From positions 1 to 64,000 of the forward strand of contig VZSE01000715.1 in assembly GCA_013398275.1 (NCBI GenBank): DNA of 64,000 nucleotides, in the 5' to 3' direction. The position numbers and the translations under genes were made by a program. The stretch comes from Promerops cafer (lineage: Eukaryota > Chordata > Aves > Passeriformes > Nectariniidae). The notes under the pieces were generated by a model. That model saw only the letters and a program-made list of their open reading frames with translations, did no database searches and had not been told where the DNA came from. Each line of letters begins with the position of its first letter. The stretch's first letter is position 1. Shown one piece after another: positions 1 through 42,500 of this stretch.

Positions 1-38
1 CGGGCGGGCGGAGGAGCAGCGCGGCGCCGGCAGAACAG
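1..38 (+). CDS. DHTKD1: possible 3' end of DHTKD1 exon 1
   Basis: Exon 2 starts with the last two bases of a valine codon, so exon 1 must end in a single g. Bases 1-38 are GC-rich, stay open in the needed frame (ending ...RGAGRT then V), and are followed by gtcgga. That is a weak donor. The peptide is too unlike the human exon to prove identity. Exon 1 may instead lie wholly upstream. Confidence 0.3.
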
Positions 39-260
39 GTCGGACACCCCCGGGGCCGCGCCGGGCAGAGGGAGCGCGGCGGGGGCTGCCCGGAGCGGGG
101 CCCGGGCACGGAGCGGGCGCTCTGAGGCGTTGTGTGTGTTGTTCCCGTCGGGGCAGAGCGCGGAGCAGACCCGCTCCGAGAGCTCTTGGCTGTGGTTTCT
201 GCAAGCCTGGGGTGCCTGGCCCCGCCCCGCGGGCTGAAGTGGCTGTGAGAGCACCGACTG
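1..260. promoter_or_regulatory. CpG-rich 5' end of DHTKD1 (promoter-side CpG island, right part)
   Basis: The first roughly 130 bases are very GC-rich with many CpG dinucleotides, and the composition decays over the next 130 bases. This fits the downstream shore of the DHTKD1 promoter CpG island. No TATA box or clear transcription start can be placed. Confidence 0.5.
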
Positions 261-373
261 CTGAAGTTTCCTCAGCGATGGGCTCTCGGAGAGTTCTGCT
301 GCTCGTAGAAGTACCTCTGCCACGCGCCTGTCATTTTCCTTTTATGCCGTGGTGCTTGAACTAGCCGAACTGA

Positions 374-562
374 GGGTGGTGAGACACTGAGCAGGTTGTC
401 CAGGGAGGTTGTGGATGCCCCAACCCTGACGGTGTTCAAAGCCAGATGGGATAAAACTTTGAGCAGCCTGGTTTAGTGGAAGGTGTCTCTGCCCATGGCA
501 GGGGGTTTGGGACGGGATGGTCTGTAAGGTGCCTTGCAACCCTTAACATTCTAGGATTCCAT
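374..562 (+). mobile_element. CR1 LINE 3'-end fragment (DHTKD1 intron 1)
   Basis: It reads gtggtgagacactgagcagg, gttgtggatgccccaaccct, aggtgtctctgcccatggca and ends in the diverged CR1 terminus acattctaggattcc. It is a sense-strand, 5'-truncated copy. Confidence 0.85.
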
Positions 563-1782
563 TATTAAATACAGGTAACTCTCTCCTGTAGCAATCCTGT
601 GTTGCTTTTAGCTCCGTTTTACAGTGCAGAAATGTGGTTTCAAGCAGAAAACTCTTCTAGGTAGGAGTGTGGTCCTTGCATTAACTTTACTCTGACAACT
701 CTGGTAGGAATTAAACCCTTTGCCCACAAGCAGAAGTGAAACCAGTTTGTAGCTCCGGGACACCGAGTCCCGTCACAAAGTAGCCTCCTTGTTAATGATC
801 AACATTTTTATGTAACATTTTAAAAATTGCTTTTAAACGGCCTTCTTGCTGAGAGCGCTGTGGGCAGTGTTATCCTTATGTCTGTGTTATGTCCCTCCAT
901 GACTGTGTGATTATAACGGCTGGAGCAGAATATCAGCAATAGAAATACAAGTGTCAGAGAAATAACCTTGTGCTATGGTCTGAGAATTGCATTGTTTTGG
1001 AAAACAAAACAAAACTTTGAAAACTTCAGACCTGACTACTGTCAGTGCTGAGTTTTTACCAGGATGAAAAACCCCTTGACATTAGGAATGCTTTATAAGC
1101 TGGTTCATGTCATTCGTTTGTAGCAGGTTGCGTTTGCAGTATGTTTTACTGTTTGCAGTTTATCAGTCTGGTCTGTGGCTGTGCTCAGTGACAGTAACAT
1201 GTGTGTGACCTCTCAGCTGGTCAAATTCTACCCATGTCGATAATTTTTACCACATTTGGCTCAGCACATGCTCTTGGCTCCTGCAGACAGACTTTGGTGT
1301 TTTTTGAAGTCATGGGACCTGAATTATTGTTAAGACCCAATCCTCCTGTCATTCCAGCAAGGAACAAGGAAGCATAAGTGAGAGGATTGAGTTGGCTTAG
1401 GAAATAATACTATACACTGGTAATGTGCTGATCTTGACTTGGACGTTCCTGTTGGTAGTGGTTTTGGTTTGCCACTGTTGTAAAGAGATTTAAAGCAAAA
1501 TGAAGTAGCTTTGCATATGTATACAGGAGCCTAACCTATGAGGGGAACTGTGGGGGAAATCTGGAGTGTATTTGGTTGAAAATTTTATGGGGGAGCAGAT
1601 TTAGCAGTTTGCTGATGGGAGCTGTTGTGGGGTAGTAAGGTAGAAACAACTGCCTAGAAAAGCTCTCTTTCCAGCCAGAACCTTGATGGTTGCCAGCAGA
1701 CAAAACATTCCTGTGGTGATGCTGTGAGTGGATTTAATCTGAGCATGTGTGTGATACTGTTCTGCTTTCTTTTTGGTTTTAG
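563..1782 (+). other. DHTKD1 intron 1, right part
   Basis: Sequence between the CR1 fragment and exon 2 is AT-rich with no recognised element. The branch/pyrimidine region before exon 2 is tctgctttctttttggttttag. Confidence 0.8.
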
Positions 1783-18764
<16,982 letters not shown>

Positions 18765-19155
18765 GTTTTCGATGGATGGGCTGCTCCTGATGTCAGTCAT
18801 GTTTAGTGCTTCCTCCTGTGAAGAACAAAAGCCAGATCCTTAAGACTCTTAGTTCTCCAAAATGGAAAAAAAAAAAAACCCAAACAGTGGAATAAGTTTG
18901 GTAATGATGAAGCAATTTTTTCGTGATGGGGAATACCTAACAATTAGAAGTGCCTGTTACTCCTGATACTTTCTTTTTCTACAAAATGTCTTTAAAAAGT
19001 TAAAATTCCAGTCTAGGGGGCAGATTGGTGAGGTGACTGTGGAATACCTTATATCTTGCTGCTTCTTTGCATTTGACAGTTTCCTGGGATGGTGCGTGTG
19101 TGGAAACAGGTTCTGTTTCTTCTCTTTCCACAGAAGTGTTAGTACTGCTTGATCA

Positions 19156-19161
19156 AATAAA
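19156..19161 (+). terminator. candidate DHTKD1 poly(A) signal
   Basis: A canonical aataaa lies about 390 bases past the DHTKD1 stop codon, in gatcaaataaatgcttcc. It is the first canonical signal after the stop. Confidence 0.55.
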
Positions 19162-22029
19162 TGCTTCCCCATGCCTGGGAATGAGCCATTTCTATAGCAG
19201 AATGTTGTGGATTATCTCTTTTTTCTTTCCTTGAGGGCCAGGAATGCAATCTGTTGTGGCTGTTGGTGCTCTTCCCAGTGTATGAGTTGTTAAAGCAGGA
19301 TTCCCGTTGGGGGGACCATGCAGGATGGCTCCTGAAGGCTTCAGGCACCACTGTTTTTCTCACCCAGAGGGTGAGAAATCCCAAGGGATGGTTTCAGCAC
19401 AGCTGTCATCTGGAGAAATGAAAGAAATCAGTCTTTATTGGGAAACAAAGGATAAAGGACCAAAACATTAAGGTTAAGTGGGAGAATAATGAAGCCAAAT
19501 GGAAGACAGGCATCCCAGGCTGACCCCAATGTTGACTGCCCCAAAGCAGCATTCTCATCACCACAGGATTTCTCCCAGCATTTTTCCTTTCCTGGTTTCA
19601 GGGTGAAGTTGGCATGTCCTTGCTCTTCTCAGTTACCTGTGCAAGCAATGCTTAACTAATCCAAACTCACTGTGAGCCAGAGACATTTCTGAAAAGAAAC
19701 AAGTGGGGTTTAACCAGATCCAGCACTTGCAGATGGAAGGTCATGGTAGGTGAGAAAAAGCAGATCACAGGCAGGGTGTGCATTCACTTGGGGAGACAGC
19801 TCCCAAAATCATCTCTGAAGCCTGCTTTAGTATTTCATCCTAGTAAATTTACATACTCATTCATTCATTAACTCCATATGACCCAGAAGTTACCTCTGTA
19901 ACCTCGGTTCTGTGATGTTTCACATCACTGCTTTAGCGCATCCATCACAGCAACATGAAATCATGTTTCTCCCACTTTGCTCTAGCAAACTGCACAACCT
20001 CCTGCACATCCTGAACAGCTTTATCTAATCAAGGCATATTCTGCTTTAAATTTCTGCTGATAACTAGAAAAAGGAGGCTGAAGAGTAACGTTGCTTTGGC
20101 TGCAGCTGTAGCCAAGGAAGTTGTAGAGTGCAATCACCAGCCTTGACTGCACACTGATGATTACATAAACCCACAGTTTTTCCACTATGACAGGGACACA
20201 CAAGGGAAGAGCAGACCTTGTGTTTTGACTTTCACGTGGCCCAAACCTGACCTTGTTACACGCTATTCCCCTGTAGGTTGTGCAGGTCTGGTTATCCAAC
20301 CAAATGAAGGATGCTCAAGTGTTCTGACCCTGTTTTGATCCTCCTGGTGGGAGACAAAGCTGTTTCTGTTGTGCTGCTTGGCTCAATGCCCCCAGCCCCA
20401 TCGGTGTGCTGTGGAGCTCTCCAGGGATCCTGGGGCAGGAAGGGAGAGCTTGAGCACAGCTTTCCTCAGTTAGCTGACACAGTGCCTGCAGAACACTGCT
20501 CTTGCGTGATGGATAACAGCTCCCAGGAGCAAGGCAAAGTGCTTGCTGACTGAGGGGCTAACACTGTTTCTCCCAGCAATTTTGGATGCACACAAGGCTG
20601 TTTTCCATCTTTGTGCTTTGCTCTTCTCTGCATGCTGGCTGGGACATCCCTGCACAGTGCTGGATTGCTTTTGCTTTGGGGAAAAGAGAAGCAGAAATTT
20701 GAATAGAACCATAAAATATCCTGAATTGGAAGAAACCCACAAGGATCATCAAGTCCAGCTCCTGGCCCTGAACAGGACACACCAAGAGCCTGAGATGCTA
20801 CACAGGTTGAGTGAGTGGGTAACAGAGCAAGTCCCCAGTCCTTGGACAGGAAATTCTGCGGGTCCTTAACACAAGGAGAAGTGAGCCTTTATGTGCTGTT
20901 AGATGGCAAGGAGCTATCTAGAAAGACAGAGAGAGTTGCCACATTTGTGCATTGTGGTGTGTCAGGATTTTCAGATAGAAGTGCAAGACTAGCAGGAAAA
21001 AAAGTAAAGACATTGAAGGAATGAGCTGTTAGGTTGAGCAGTTCCTTAAAGGCAGCAAAAGCTCTCAGAAAAAAAAACACACCAGGAAAACATATTAAAA
21101 CAAGTATTTTAGTAACAGTGATGTTAGTTTAGATTTAAAAAACACTGTCTGAACTTTGAAGATGAAAACTTCTGAACACAGTAGTATTTTGAATAAGCAA
21201 AGAAAACAATACTACTTTTTTTTTTTTTTTTTTGCTTCTGTCAGTGAAGAAGGTGACATAGAAACATTTACTCAGCACACCTGAAGTGGTGCATCTGTGT
21301 CTGTATGGACTGAAGAAATCTCCTGGACCTTTTATCAATCACCAAAACAGTGGCCAGTGACTTAGAGACAGGAGGGTTTGCTAACAAAACCTGTAATTTA
21401 ATGAACTTCTCAGATAAATATGGCTAAAAATCTGAACAAAGGGTGATTACAAGAAACTTCCTGAAGCTTAGCTACTAATCCAGCTATTATTTCGAGGTTA
21501 TGATCTACAAGTACACTGCCAGGCCCATTAATTATGGGCATTTGTCAGACTGTACAAGAATTCTAGGTGAAAGTAATTGCTATGGAGTTGCTCATTAGTA
21601 TTTGTTAAATTATGAGTATGTAAAACCGGAAGAAAAAACTTTTCTAAGTGATTTCAGATAAGGGAAGCTATTGAACGAAGTTGTTTAGGTATTGTAGCAA
21701 GGTCTTAGTTAAAAGGATTTCTTAGGGAATGCAGAGTGCAGTCCAAAATATAGATTCATTATAGAAGCATTCCCTAATGCTTCACACATTTCGTGTTCTC
21801 TTTTGGTAACTTAGCCTAATACAGGAAGAACTCAAGCTTGTGCATCAGATCAGTTATTCAGAAAGAATAAATAGTATTTTTAATTGTCATATCTAAATCT
21901 TGCAGTAAATTCTGATGATTCTAATTTTATAGACCACTGGCTGTTGGAACGGAGAGCTCTGTAGGTGTGATACCTGATTTAGTGATTGTGGGATGATATT
22001 GTAATAGGTTTTCAGATTCACTTCAGAGA
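19162..22029. other. DHTKD1-SEC61A2 intergenic region
   Basis: No conserved exon was recognised. It holds a short antisense CR1 fragment near 20.70-20.80 kb and a T tract at about 21.22 kb. The rest is unremarkable AT-rich sequence. Confidence 0.75.
20704..20795 (-). mobile_element. CR1 LINE 3'-end fragment
   Basis: An inverted, diverged CR1 3' end: taaaatatcctgaattggaa, then caaggatcatcaagtccagc, then the body word gaacaggacacaccaagagc. It resembles the copy at 38.65 kb more than the other copies. Confidence 0.75.
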
Positions 22030-22490
22030 GTCACAGAATCACAAAATCAATTGGGTTGGAAAAGACCTCCAAAACCCTTGAGTCCTCCAACCTATGACTG
22101 ATCACCACCTTGTCAACCAGACCATGGCACTGTTTTTTTCCTTAAACACCCAGACGGACAGTGGCTCCACCACCTCTCTGGGCAGCCCATTCCAATGTCT
22201 AATCACCCTTTCTGTGAAGAAATTCCTACCAATGCCCAACCTAAACCTCCCCTGGTGCAGCTTGGCCATGTCCTCTCATCCTGTCACTGGTTAGCCAGGA
22301 GCAGAGCCCGACCCCCACCTGGCTACAACCTCCTGTCAGGGACTTGTAGAGAGTGAGAAGGTCAGCCCGAGCCTCCTTTTCTCCGGGATGAACAATCCCA
22401 ACTCCCTCAGCTGATCCTCATGGGACTTGTGCTTCAGACCCTTTCCCAGCTCTGGTATCCTTCTTTGGACATGCTCCAATGTCCCGATGC
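22030..22490 (-). mobile_element. CR1 LINE 3' fragment upstream of SEC61A2
   Basis: An inverted CR1 3' end (tcacagaatcacaaaatcaa, ttgggttggaaaagacct) followed by typical body (ctgtgaagaaattcctacca, ctggctacaacctcctgtca). The last part recurs at 23588-23674 because the contigs overlap. Confidence 0.85.
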
Positions 22491-22550
22491 CCCAATGTTC
22501 TTTCACCCCGTGAAATTATCTCACCCATCTGTCAATACGGGTGGATTGGG
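22404..22550. repeat. contig-end overlap, copy 1 (identical to 23588-23734)
   Basis: These 147 bases end at the single n at 22551 and recur without visible difference at 23588-23734 (offset 1184). I read this as one locus assembled twice at contig ends, not a biological duplication. Confidence 0.85.
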
Positions 22551-22551
22551 N
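22551..22551. other. assembly gap (single n)
   Basis: A lone n joins the CR1-containing contig to a GC-rich contig. The flanking overlaps show it is an unresolved join. Confidence 0.95.
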
Positions 22552-22687
22552 GCCGCGGCGGCCACCGCTCCCCGCCGGTCCCGCTGATCCGGCTCCCCTC
22601 GCCTGGGGAAGGGCGCGGGGGGCGCTCCGTGAGGGCGGTACCGCCGTGTGCCCCCGGGCGGGGAGGGACGGCCCGTCCGCAGCGCGC

Positions 22688-22697
22688 GTCACGTGAC
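22688..22697. promoter_or_regulatory. E-box palindrome GTCACGTGAC
   Basis: A perfect 10-bp palindrome with CACGTG at its core, 53 bases before the SEC61A2 ATG. It is a consensus site for bHLH-zip factors of the USF and TFEB/TFE3 type. Function is inferred from sequence and position only. Confidence 0.5.
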
Positions 22698-22750
22698 GGC
22701 GGCGACAGCGACGGTGACAGCGCTGGGACCGCGGCCGAGCCGCCACCGCC

Positions 22751-36906
<14,156 letters not shown>

Positions 36907-37076
36907 ATGTCCAAGTATTTCATGGTTTGTGTGAAAGGGAAGGTATTTTGACAACATGCGTCATTTAGTCCAATAATGCTATTTTCTTTTTACTTGTTTT
37001 CAAGTGCTATGTGTCCCATTACTGTAATGGGCATTGAGCGATGCCTGTGTGCAGCATTAGTACCAGCTGCCTTAAG

Positions 37077-37082
37077 AATAAA
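37077..37082 (+). terminator. SEC61A2 proximal poly(A) signal
   Basis: A canonical aataaa 171 bases after the stop codon gives a short 3' UTR. Confidence 0.6.
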
Positions 37083-37429
37083 GTTTACATTATCTTGTTT
37101 AAGTATTATCTAGTGTTGCCTGTAATGCTGGAAACAATTCATCTACCTTGCTGTTCAGACACTACAGTGAGATGGTAAAATGTATCAGTTTGAGAGCAGT
37201 AAACGTCTTTGCACACAGCAGTAGAGTGTTAATTTCCCTGTCCCTAACAGAAAAAAAAATACCTGAGTTCAGATTGCCACGTGCCAGTATTTCTGACAAA
37301 ATTTATTTATATCTGTATTTTACATTAATTTTTTATACTTTTTTAAATTGCATTTCCCCACCACTGAACTCAGCACTCCTTATTCCTTTGCCATGCCTCC
37401 ACCCAGGCACCTTTCTCTGAGCTCTGAGG

Positions 37430-37745
37430 GTGGGCAAGCAGACATTGTACCGGCGGCTGATACTCATCTCACGTGTGAGCTGGTTCTGTGGGGGATCTGC
37501 TGCGGCCAGGGCAGGCGGGTTCGTGGCCCGGGCCTGCCGTGGGGCAGGGCAGGGCGGCCCAGCCCGGCAGTTCTGTTCAACCATGTACTTGTGAAAACTG
37601 TGCCACTGAAACTTCATGTCCACTTCGCTTCTGTGAGTCTAAAGAACGAGGCCTGGTTCCTAAAGCAGTTCATAGGGAAAAGGGGGAACGGGGACTTCCT
37701 GCTGAAAATTTGTCGCACTTTACAGCGGCAAGGTAACAAATGTAA
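37430..37745. other. GC-rich patch downstream of SEC61A2
   Basis: An isolated CpG/GC-rich block, strongest at about 37.44-37.56 kb, sits between AT-rich flanks and just before a second aataaa. It may be part of a long SEC61A2 3' UTR or an inserted element such as an LTR remnant. No conserved protein was recognised in either strand. Confidence 0.4.
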
Positions 37746-37754
37746 GCGTTAGAC

Positions 37755-37760
37755 AATAAA
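37755..37760 (+). terminator. possible distal SEC61A2 poly(A) signal
   Basis: A canonical aataaa in gttagacaataaacttattt, about 850 bases past the stop. Use would yield a 3' UTR that includes the GC-rich patch. Confidence 0.4.
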
Positions 37761-38649
37761 CTTATTTAATTAAACTCTCTCCTGTGTCCTGTCTGTGCCA
37801 GATGGAATTCATGTGCAGTCTTTTGTAATTTCCACAATGCCTTGATTGGGAGGTAGGTCTAGAAGGCTCCCTTTTTTCCTCTTTATTTTTTTCTTTCTAG
37901 AATATAATTCTGATTAATTTTTAGTAGCCACAATTAAAAAAATATCCCAAGATTCCTCCCCTTAAAATCATTGAGCTTTTCTGCTCTGCTGTAATCACTT
38001 TTTCTCTTATGTCACATTTCTTCTGTCTTCTCTCACTCTTAACTTGAAAGTAACTTCGTGTTGTTTGTGAAGGTAAGAAACTCTTAAGGAATTTTGTTTC
38101 AGAAAGTTTCCCTAATTATGCATGCTCATCCTTATCTATTTCAGAGGCAAGACTGATTTTGATGTGTGTTTATTAAAACGCCCAGATCCTGACCTTTCAG
38201 CAGTGTTTACATTATTAGTAGCAGCCCTCTCTGTGCAGATGCACTGAAGGCTTATTTGGGGTAAGATGTACCTAGAAGTGATTTGACTGAATGAAGGTGC
38301 AGCCTGGGTACACACGTGTCCTCGGGAGAAGGAAAACTGCAAGGCTGTGCCCTCTCAGGGCACATCAGTGACCTCATACCTTCAGCAGGATCCCCTGGCT
38401 GGGCCTGCACAGTTCTGGTTTGCACCGGTAGATGGTGGTGTCATAATCATTATTTTAGACCAAACAAATGAGTTTTCTCTTTCTGCATAGGTTAGGGCTG
38501 GGAGAAGGAAGCAACATCATCATGTCTAAATCATAATAGGAAGTTCATAAAATTGCCATTTCAATTACTTCAGCCAGAGCATGCACACAGTTCCTGTGCT
38601 GCTGTCCCTGCTCCTGTCCCAGAAAATTACTACTTAATTGGATATTCTA

Positions 38650-38985
38650 CAATTCTATGAGTTTTGAGTTGGAAGGAACCCACAAGATTCATTGAGTCCA
38701 ACTCCTGGCCTTGTGCAGGACATCCCAAGAATCCCACCATGTGCCCAAGAGGGTTTTCCAAACACATCTTGAACTCTGTCAGGGTCAGTGCTGTGGCCAC
38801 TTCCCTGGGGAGCCTGGTCCAGTGCCCAGCCACCCTCTGGGTGAAGAGCCCTTTCCCGCTATCCAACTTAAACTGGCCTTAACACAACTTCAGGCCATTC
38901 CCTTGGGTCCTCTCACTAGTCACTAGAGAGGAGAAATCAGTGCCAGCCCCTCTGCTGCCCATCATAAAGAAGTTGCACACCATCA
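38650..38985 (-). mobile_element. CR1 LINE 3' fragment between SEC61A2 and NUDT5
   Basis: It starts with an inverted CR1 3' end (attctatgagttttgagttg, gaaggaacccacaagattca) and continues with body (ccttgtgcaggacatcccaa, cttccctggggagcctggtc). It lies between the two convergent genes. Confidence 0.85.
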
Positions 38986-39186
38986 TGAGCTCTCCCTCTC
39001 CAGGTGTTAGGAGCTGTGTGAGTGCTGTGAGAGTGAGAGAGATCTGCACTCTCCTGCCTCTGCCTCCTTTGGAACCATGGTGTTACAGCACCAACCACGG
39101 TTACCTAAGCATCTTTCCTATAGTGAATTGTAAGTGCAGAGAGGAATCTAGAGAGAAATGAGCCATTCTGAAAATTAAACAGTATT

Positions 39187-39192
39187 TTTATT
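39187..39192 (-). terminator. NUDT5 poly(A) signal
   Basis: Plus-strand tttatt reads aataaa on the minus strand, about 205 bases beyond the NUDT5 stop. This gives a short 3' UTR. Confidence 0.6.
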
Positions 39193-39396
39193 ATGGATAT
39201 TCTGTCAAGGCTTGATAGAGCAGTTAGAAGAAATGCTTTTTGTCAGTTACATAATTCCAAATAAAAATACCAGGATCATTACTACAAACACTTATTTGCT
39301 CTACAAGTAAAGCAAAGGACCTTGATTACAAGAAGAGTTGTACTTCTAAGCCATCCAACTTGGGCAGTTTTGAATTAAATTTCTCCTTGTCCAGTT

Positions 39397-39506
39397 CTAG
39401 AACTTCATAAAAGGAACTTGGAGCGGTTTTTCTGCTGCGTGCTTCAGAGCCAACGCGTAAGTATAGACCCTGGCATCTACTGCCAGATGTTCCTCTGCTA
39501 CTAGTT
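39397..39506 (-). CDS. NUDT5: NUDT5 terminal coding exon
   Basis: It reads [20 protein letters not shown], then [15 protein letters not shown] and a TAG stop at 39399-39397. On the minus strand the acceptor is cttttattttcag. Confidence 0.96.
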
Positions 39507-42500
39507 CTGAAAATAAAAGAAAAAAATTAGGAGATGCTGTTAAAACCTCAGCTTTACAGAAATGTAAGTCCTTGCTAAAATGAAGATGTGTAGCATTCCA
39601 GACACTGCAAACTCCTCCTGCTATCATAGCTCTTATACCTGGCCAGGTCTCTCATGGCTTTTTGCTTAACATACAGTATTCTAGGGTGAGAAATGACACG
39701 AGAAGCCCTGAGAAGAGAAGGGATTCTTGAAGCTCATGTTAGTGCATTTAATGTGTCAGAAAGCTCTTACCATCAATCCTTTGCAGTAGGTCATTCTTTG
39801 GAAGTGAAACAACTTCCACAAATTCTAGGAGAGAAGAAAAAGGTTTACACATCCTTAAATTAGTGAACAGTAGAGAAATTTACCTCTGTTTTCTATTTCT
39901 TGCAATTTGGAAGGGGAAAGGAACTGACTTAATGCTCATCACCATCCAAAAGTTGTGAGCTTTCATATATCAAAAAAAGGACAATTAAATGGGGGAAGGC
40001 AGTGACTAGGCTCACTAAAAGACATGTTTGGCAGAAAGAAGCTGGAAAAACAGTTGGGAAAAAAGTGTAGCTGGTAGCTATGAAGGATAAGAATCTCGGA
40101 AAGAGAAACCTCCCTTTCGGGAATGAAAATAGGAACACTGCTGAAGAAAACCTTTTTGGCTTCTCCTGGTACAGGAATGAATTGGAGATGCATTTTAAGA
40201 CCAAACCATCTCAAATGGTTTGGTAATGATGAATTTATGCTGGCTTACCCCTGCCCTGTCTCTCTGTATTACTTGTCTTTAAGGCTTGACCTACAGCTGT
40301 TGGGGGGTCAGTAATTTGTATTTCCTGAAATACTGGTGCTTTAGGTGCAATACTGGGAAAGATAATTGATGCAATAATGCCCCACAAGAATTTGCATCTA
40401 GGCCAAAGTCAACCTCAGGCACATTTGTTTAGGGTCAGGAGATTACCCAAGCACAAATAAAAACCAGTTTTAACTGACTTTTTCTAAGTAAAACTTGCCA
40501 TACGAAGAATCACGCTTGACCTTATTGTCAATGAGATCACAGCCACATTACGTACCTCCATCATCTGCAAGTGAAAAAACTAGTGAGTTAAGGGGCTGAA
40601 ACACACTAGAGTTTACAATTAAAAAGCATTTGATGGCTGACTGTGAGTGACACTGCAATTACTTCCAGAGTGAAGCTACAACTGAGAGCTGTATCTAGGT
40701 TAACAAGTGCTTATGGCCCTCACTGAAATTTGGCACTGAAAAGTTTTATTCTGAGCGTGCCAGCAGCTGACACTTCGCATCTGGGCTTCCCCAGTGAACT
40801 CAGCAAAGACACACCCTGCTCATCTAGACTGCAGGAAGTGATTGGAAGGATGTGCAGTATCCAAATCAGGTAAGACAGAAGAGATGAAGTGGTGGGGTTA
40901 ATTGTTTTAAGCCCATTGTTTTATTATCTTCTCAAAATTTTCAAATACACGGTACAAAACTCACCAAGGTTTTGCTTAGGTCTTGTGTTCTCAGCCTCAT
41001 CTCCATTAATGATGACGCTCACGACGTGTGTTGTGCTGTTTGAGATTCCTGGGTCCAAGTACAGAGCTGCCAACAAGCACATGGAGAGATTCATTTTTCA
41101 GAGCAGGAGTCAGGCACCTTGACATTTTAACAAAAGCTTTCACAGAAATGTGATACAATAGGAGAATATATATTTGACAGACATTTGTGCTGTAAGAGTA
41201 GCGAAAACTTGGTCTTCACATATTCTTAGAAGTAATGTTTCTGTAACTCTCAGCTCTTTCACAGATCCCTGGTAAGACTTGTTTTCACAGCCAAATTTAC
41301 TTTCCATTCCATAGACTAAAGATTTACTGTAAACTATCCCTTACAGACTTCCTCAGTCTGCTGGAGTCTAATTTTGCCATCACCTGTCTCCAGCCTCTCC
41401 CAATCCCCAGCATGCAGTTGTACCCAATAACTGAGAGACAAGACTCAATTGCAATGACATTTCCTCAAAATCCTAAATTGCCTCACCTCACCTTCTCAAG
41501 TTTGATTTATGATCCTCATTTTGCCTTCATTTTATCTTATGTAGGAAGCATAGGATTGCAACAATCATGTTCCAAAGGATCTCTGAATTTACTCCAATTA
41601 CTCTCTTCTTTCCAGCTGGAGAACCCAAGTACTGTCACCTCCCCACAAGTACTGTCACCTCCCCACAGCTGACAGAAGGGTGACCTCTGCATCATGCAGC
41701 TCTTTTTTTCTAAGTTCACAAATGCTGTTCTAAGAAGTCCAGCAATTTAGACCTTTACACTAAAATGCCAAATCACAGCTTGAGTAATTGGGTTTTGTGT
41801 AAAGGATCTTAATTAATAGCAATTTCCTCCCTACAGACATCAAACTTCAAACAGAAGTTCAGCAACTGATTCACATCAATGACCAAACTTTCACAGCCAT
41901 GAGATGCTACTCTGCTAATGTCAATAATATTTGCTGCTTGGATTCTCCCTTTGGTTTAGAACATTTCAGACATTTAGAGTAGCCATCAAGACAGAATTAG
42001 CTTTGGTGGGAAAAAATTTTTAAAAAAGCAAAGACCTGGAGTACATTCAATCACTTCCCCCTTGTACCCAGTTTCTTCCTTCAGCTCTCGAAGCGCAGCA
42101 CTTTCTGCTGACTCGTTTTCCTCAATGAGGCCTGGGAGATACATAACACACACAAACAATTAAAAGCTTTCCACTTAACTGCAATATCCATCCTGAGATC
42201 TAATCAAGCTTTATGGAAGAGGGGAAACATCCTCACTACTCTGTCTTTACAGAGGGATACGTGTTAGGAAGGATTCCAGTCCCTGGATTCATTATGCTGC
42301 TGCCCACATCCTTAACCAATTATCTACAGAATCATGCTGCCTTCCCCAAAAATGGCATTAATATTCTCATGAGGGAAAGAAGCTGAAAGCTTTGACTCTT
42401 AGAGAAAGGAGAAGTGGAGGGAATTTTCTCCAATCTGCTAAAACAAGCTTATTTTGGTTTTTTCATTATCCAATATTCCTATTTTGGAATAGCATGTGGA

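Noticed and set aside
20021..20869. A cluster of open frames of 75-108 codons in the intergenic region
   Set aside because: They overlap one another on both strands and partly cover CR1 sequence; no splice-compatible conserved peptide was seen.
37333..37752. Overlapping open frames (up to 134 codons) in the GC-rich patch downstream of SEC61A2
   Set aside because: No conserved motif, both strands open alike, and composition alone accounts for them. The patch is kept as an unexplained region rather than a gene.
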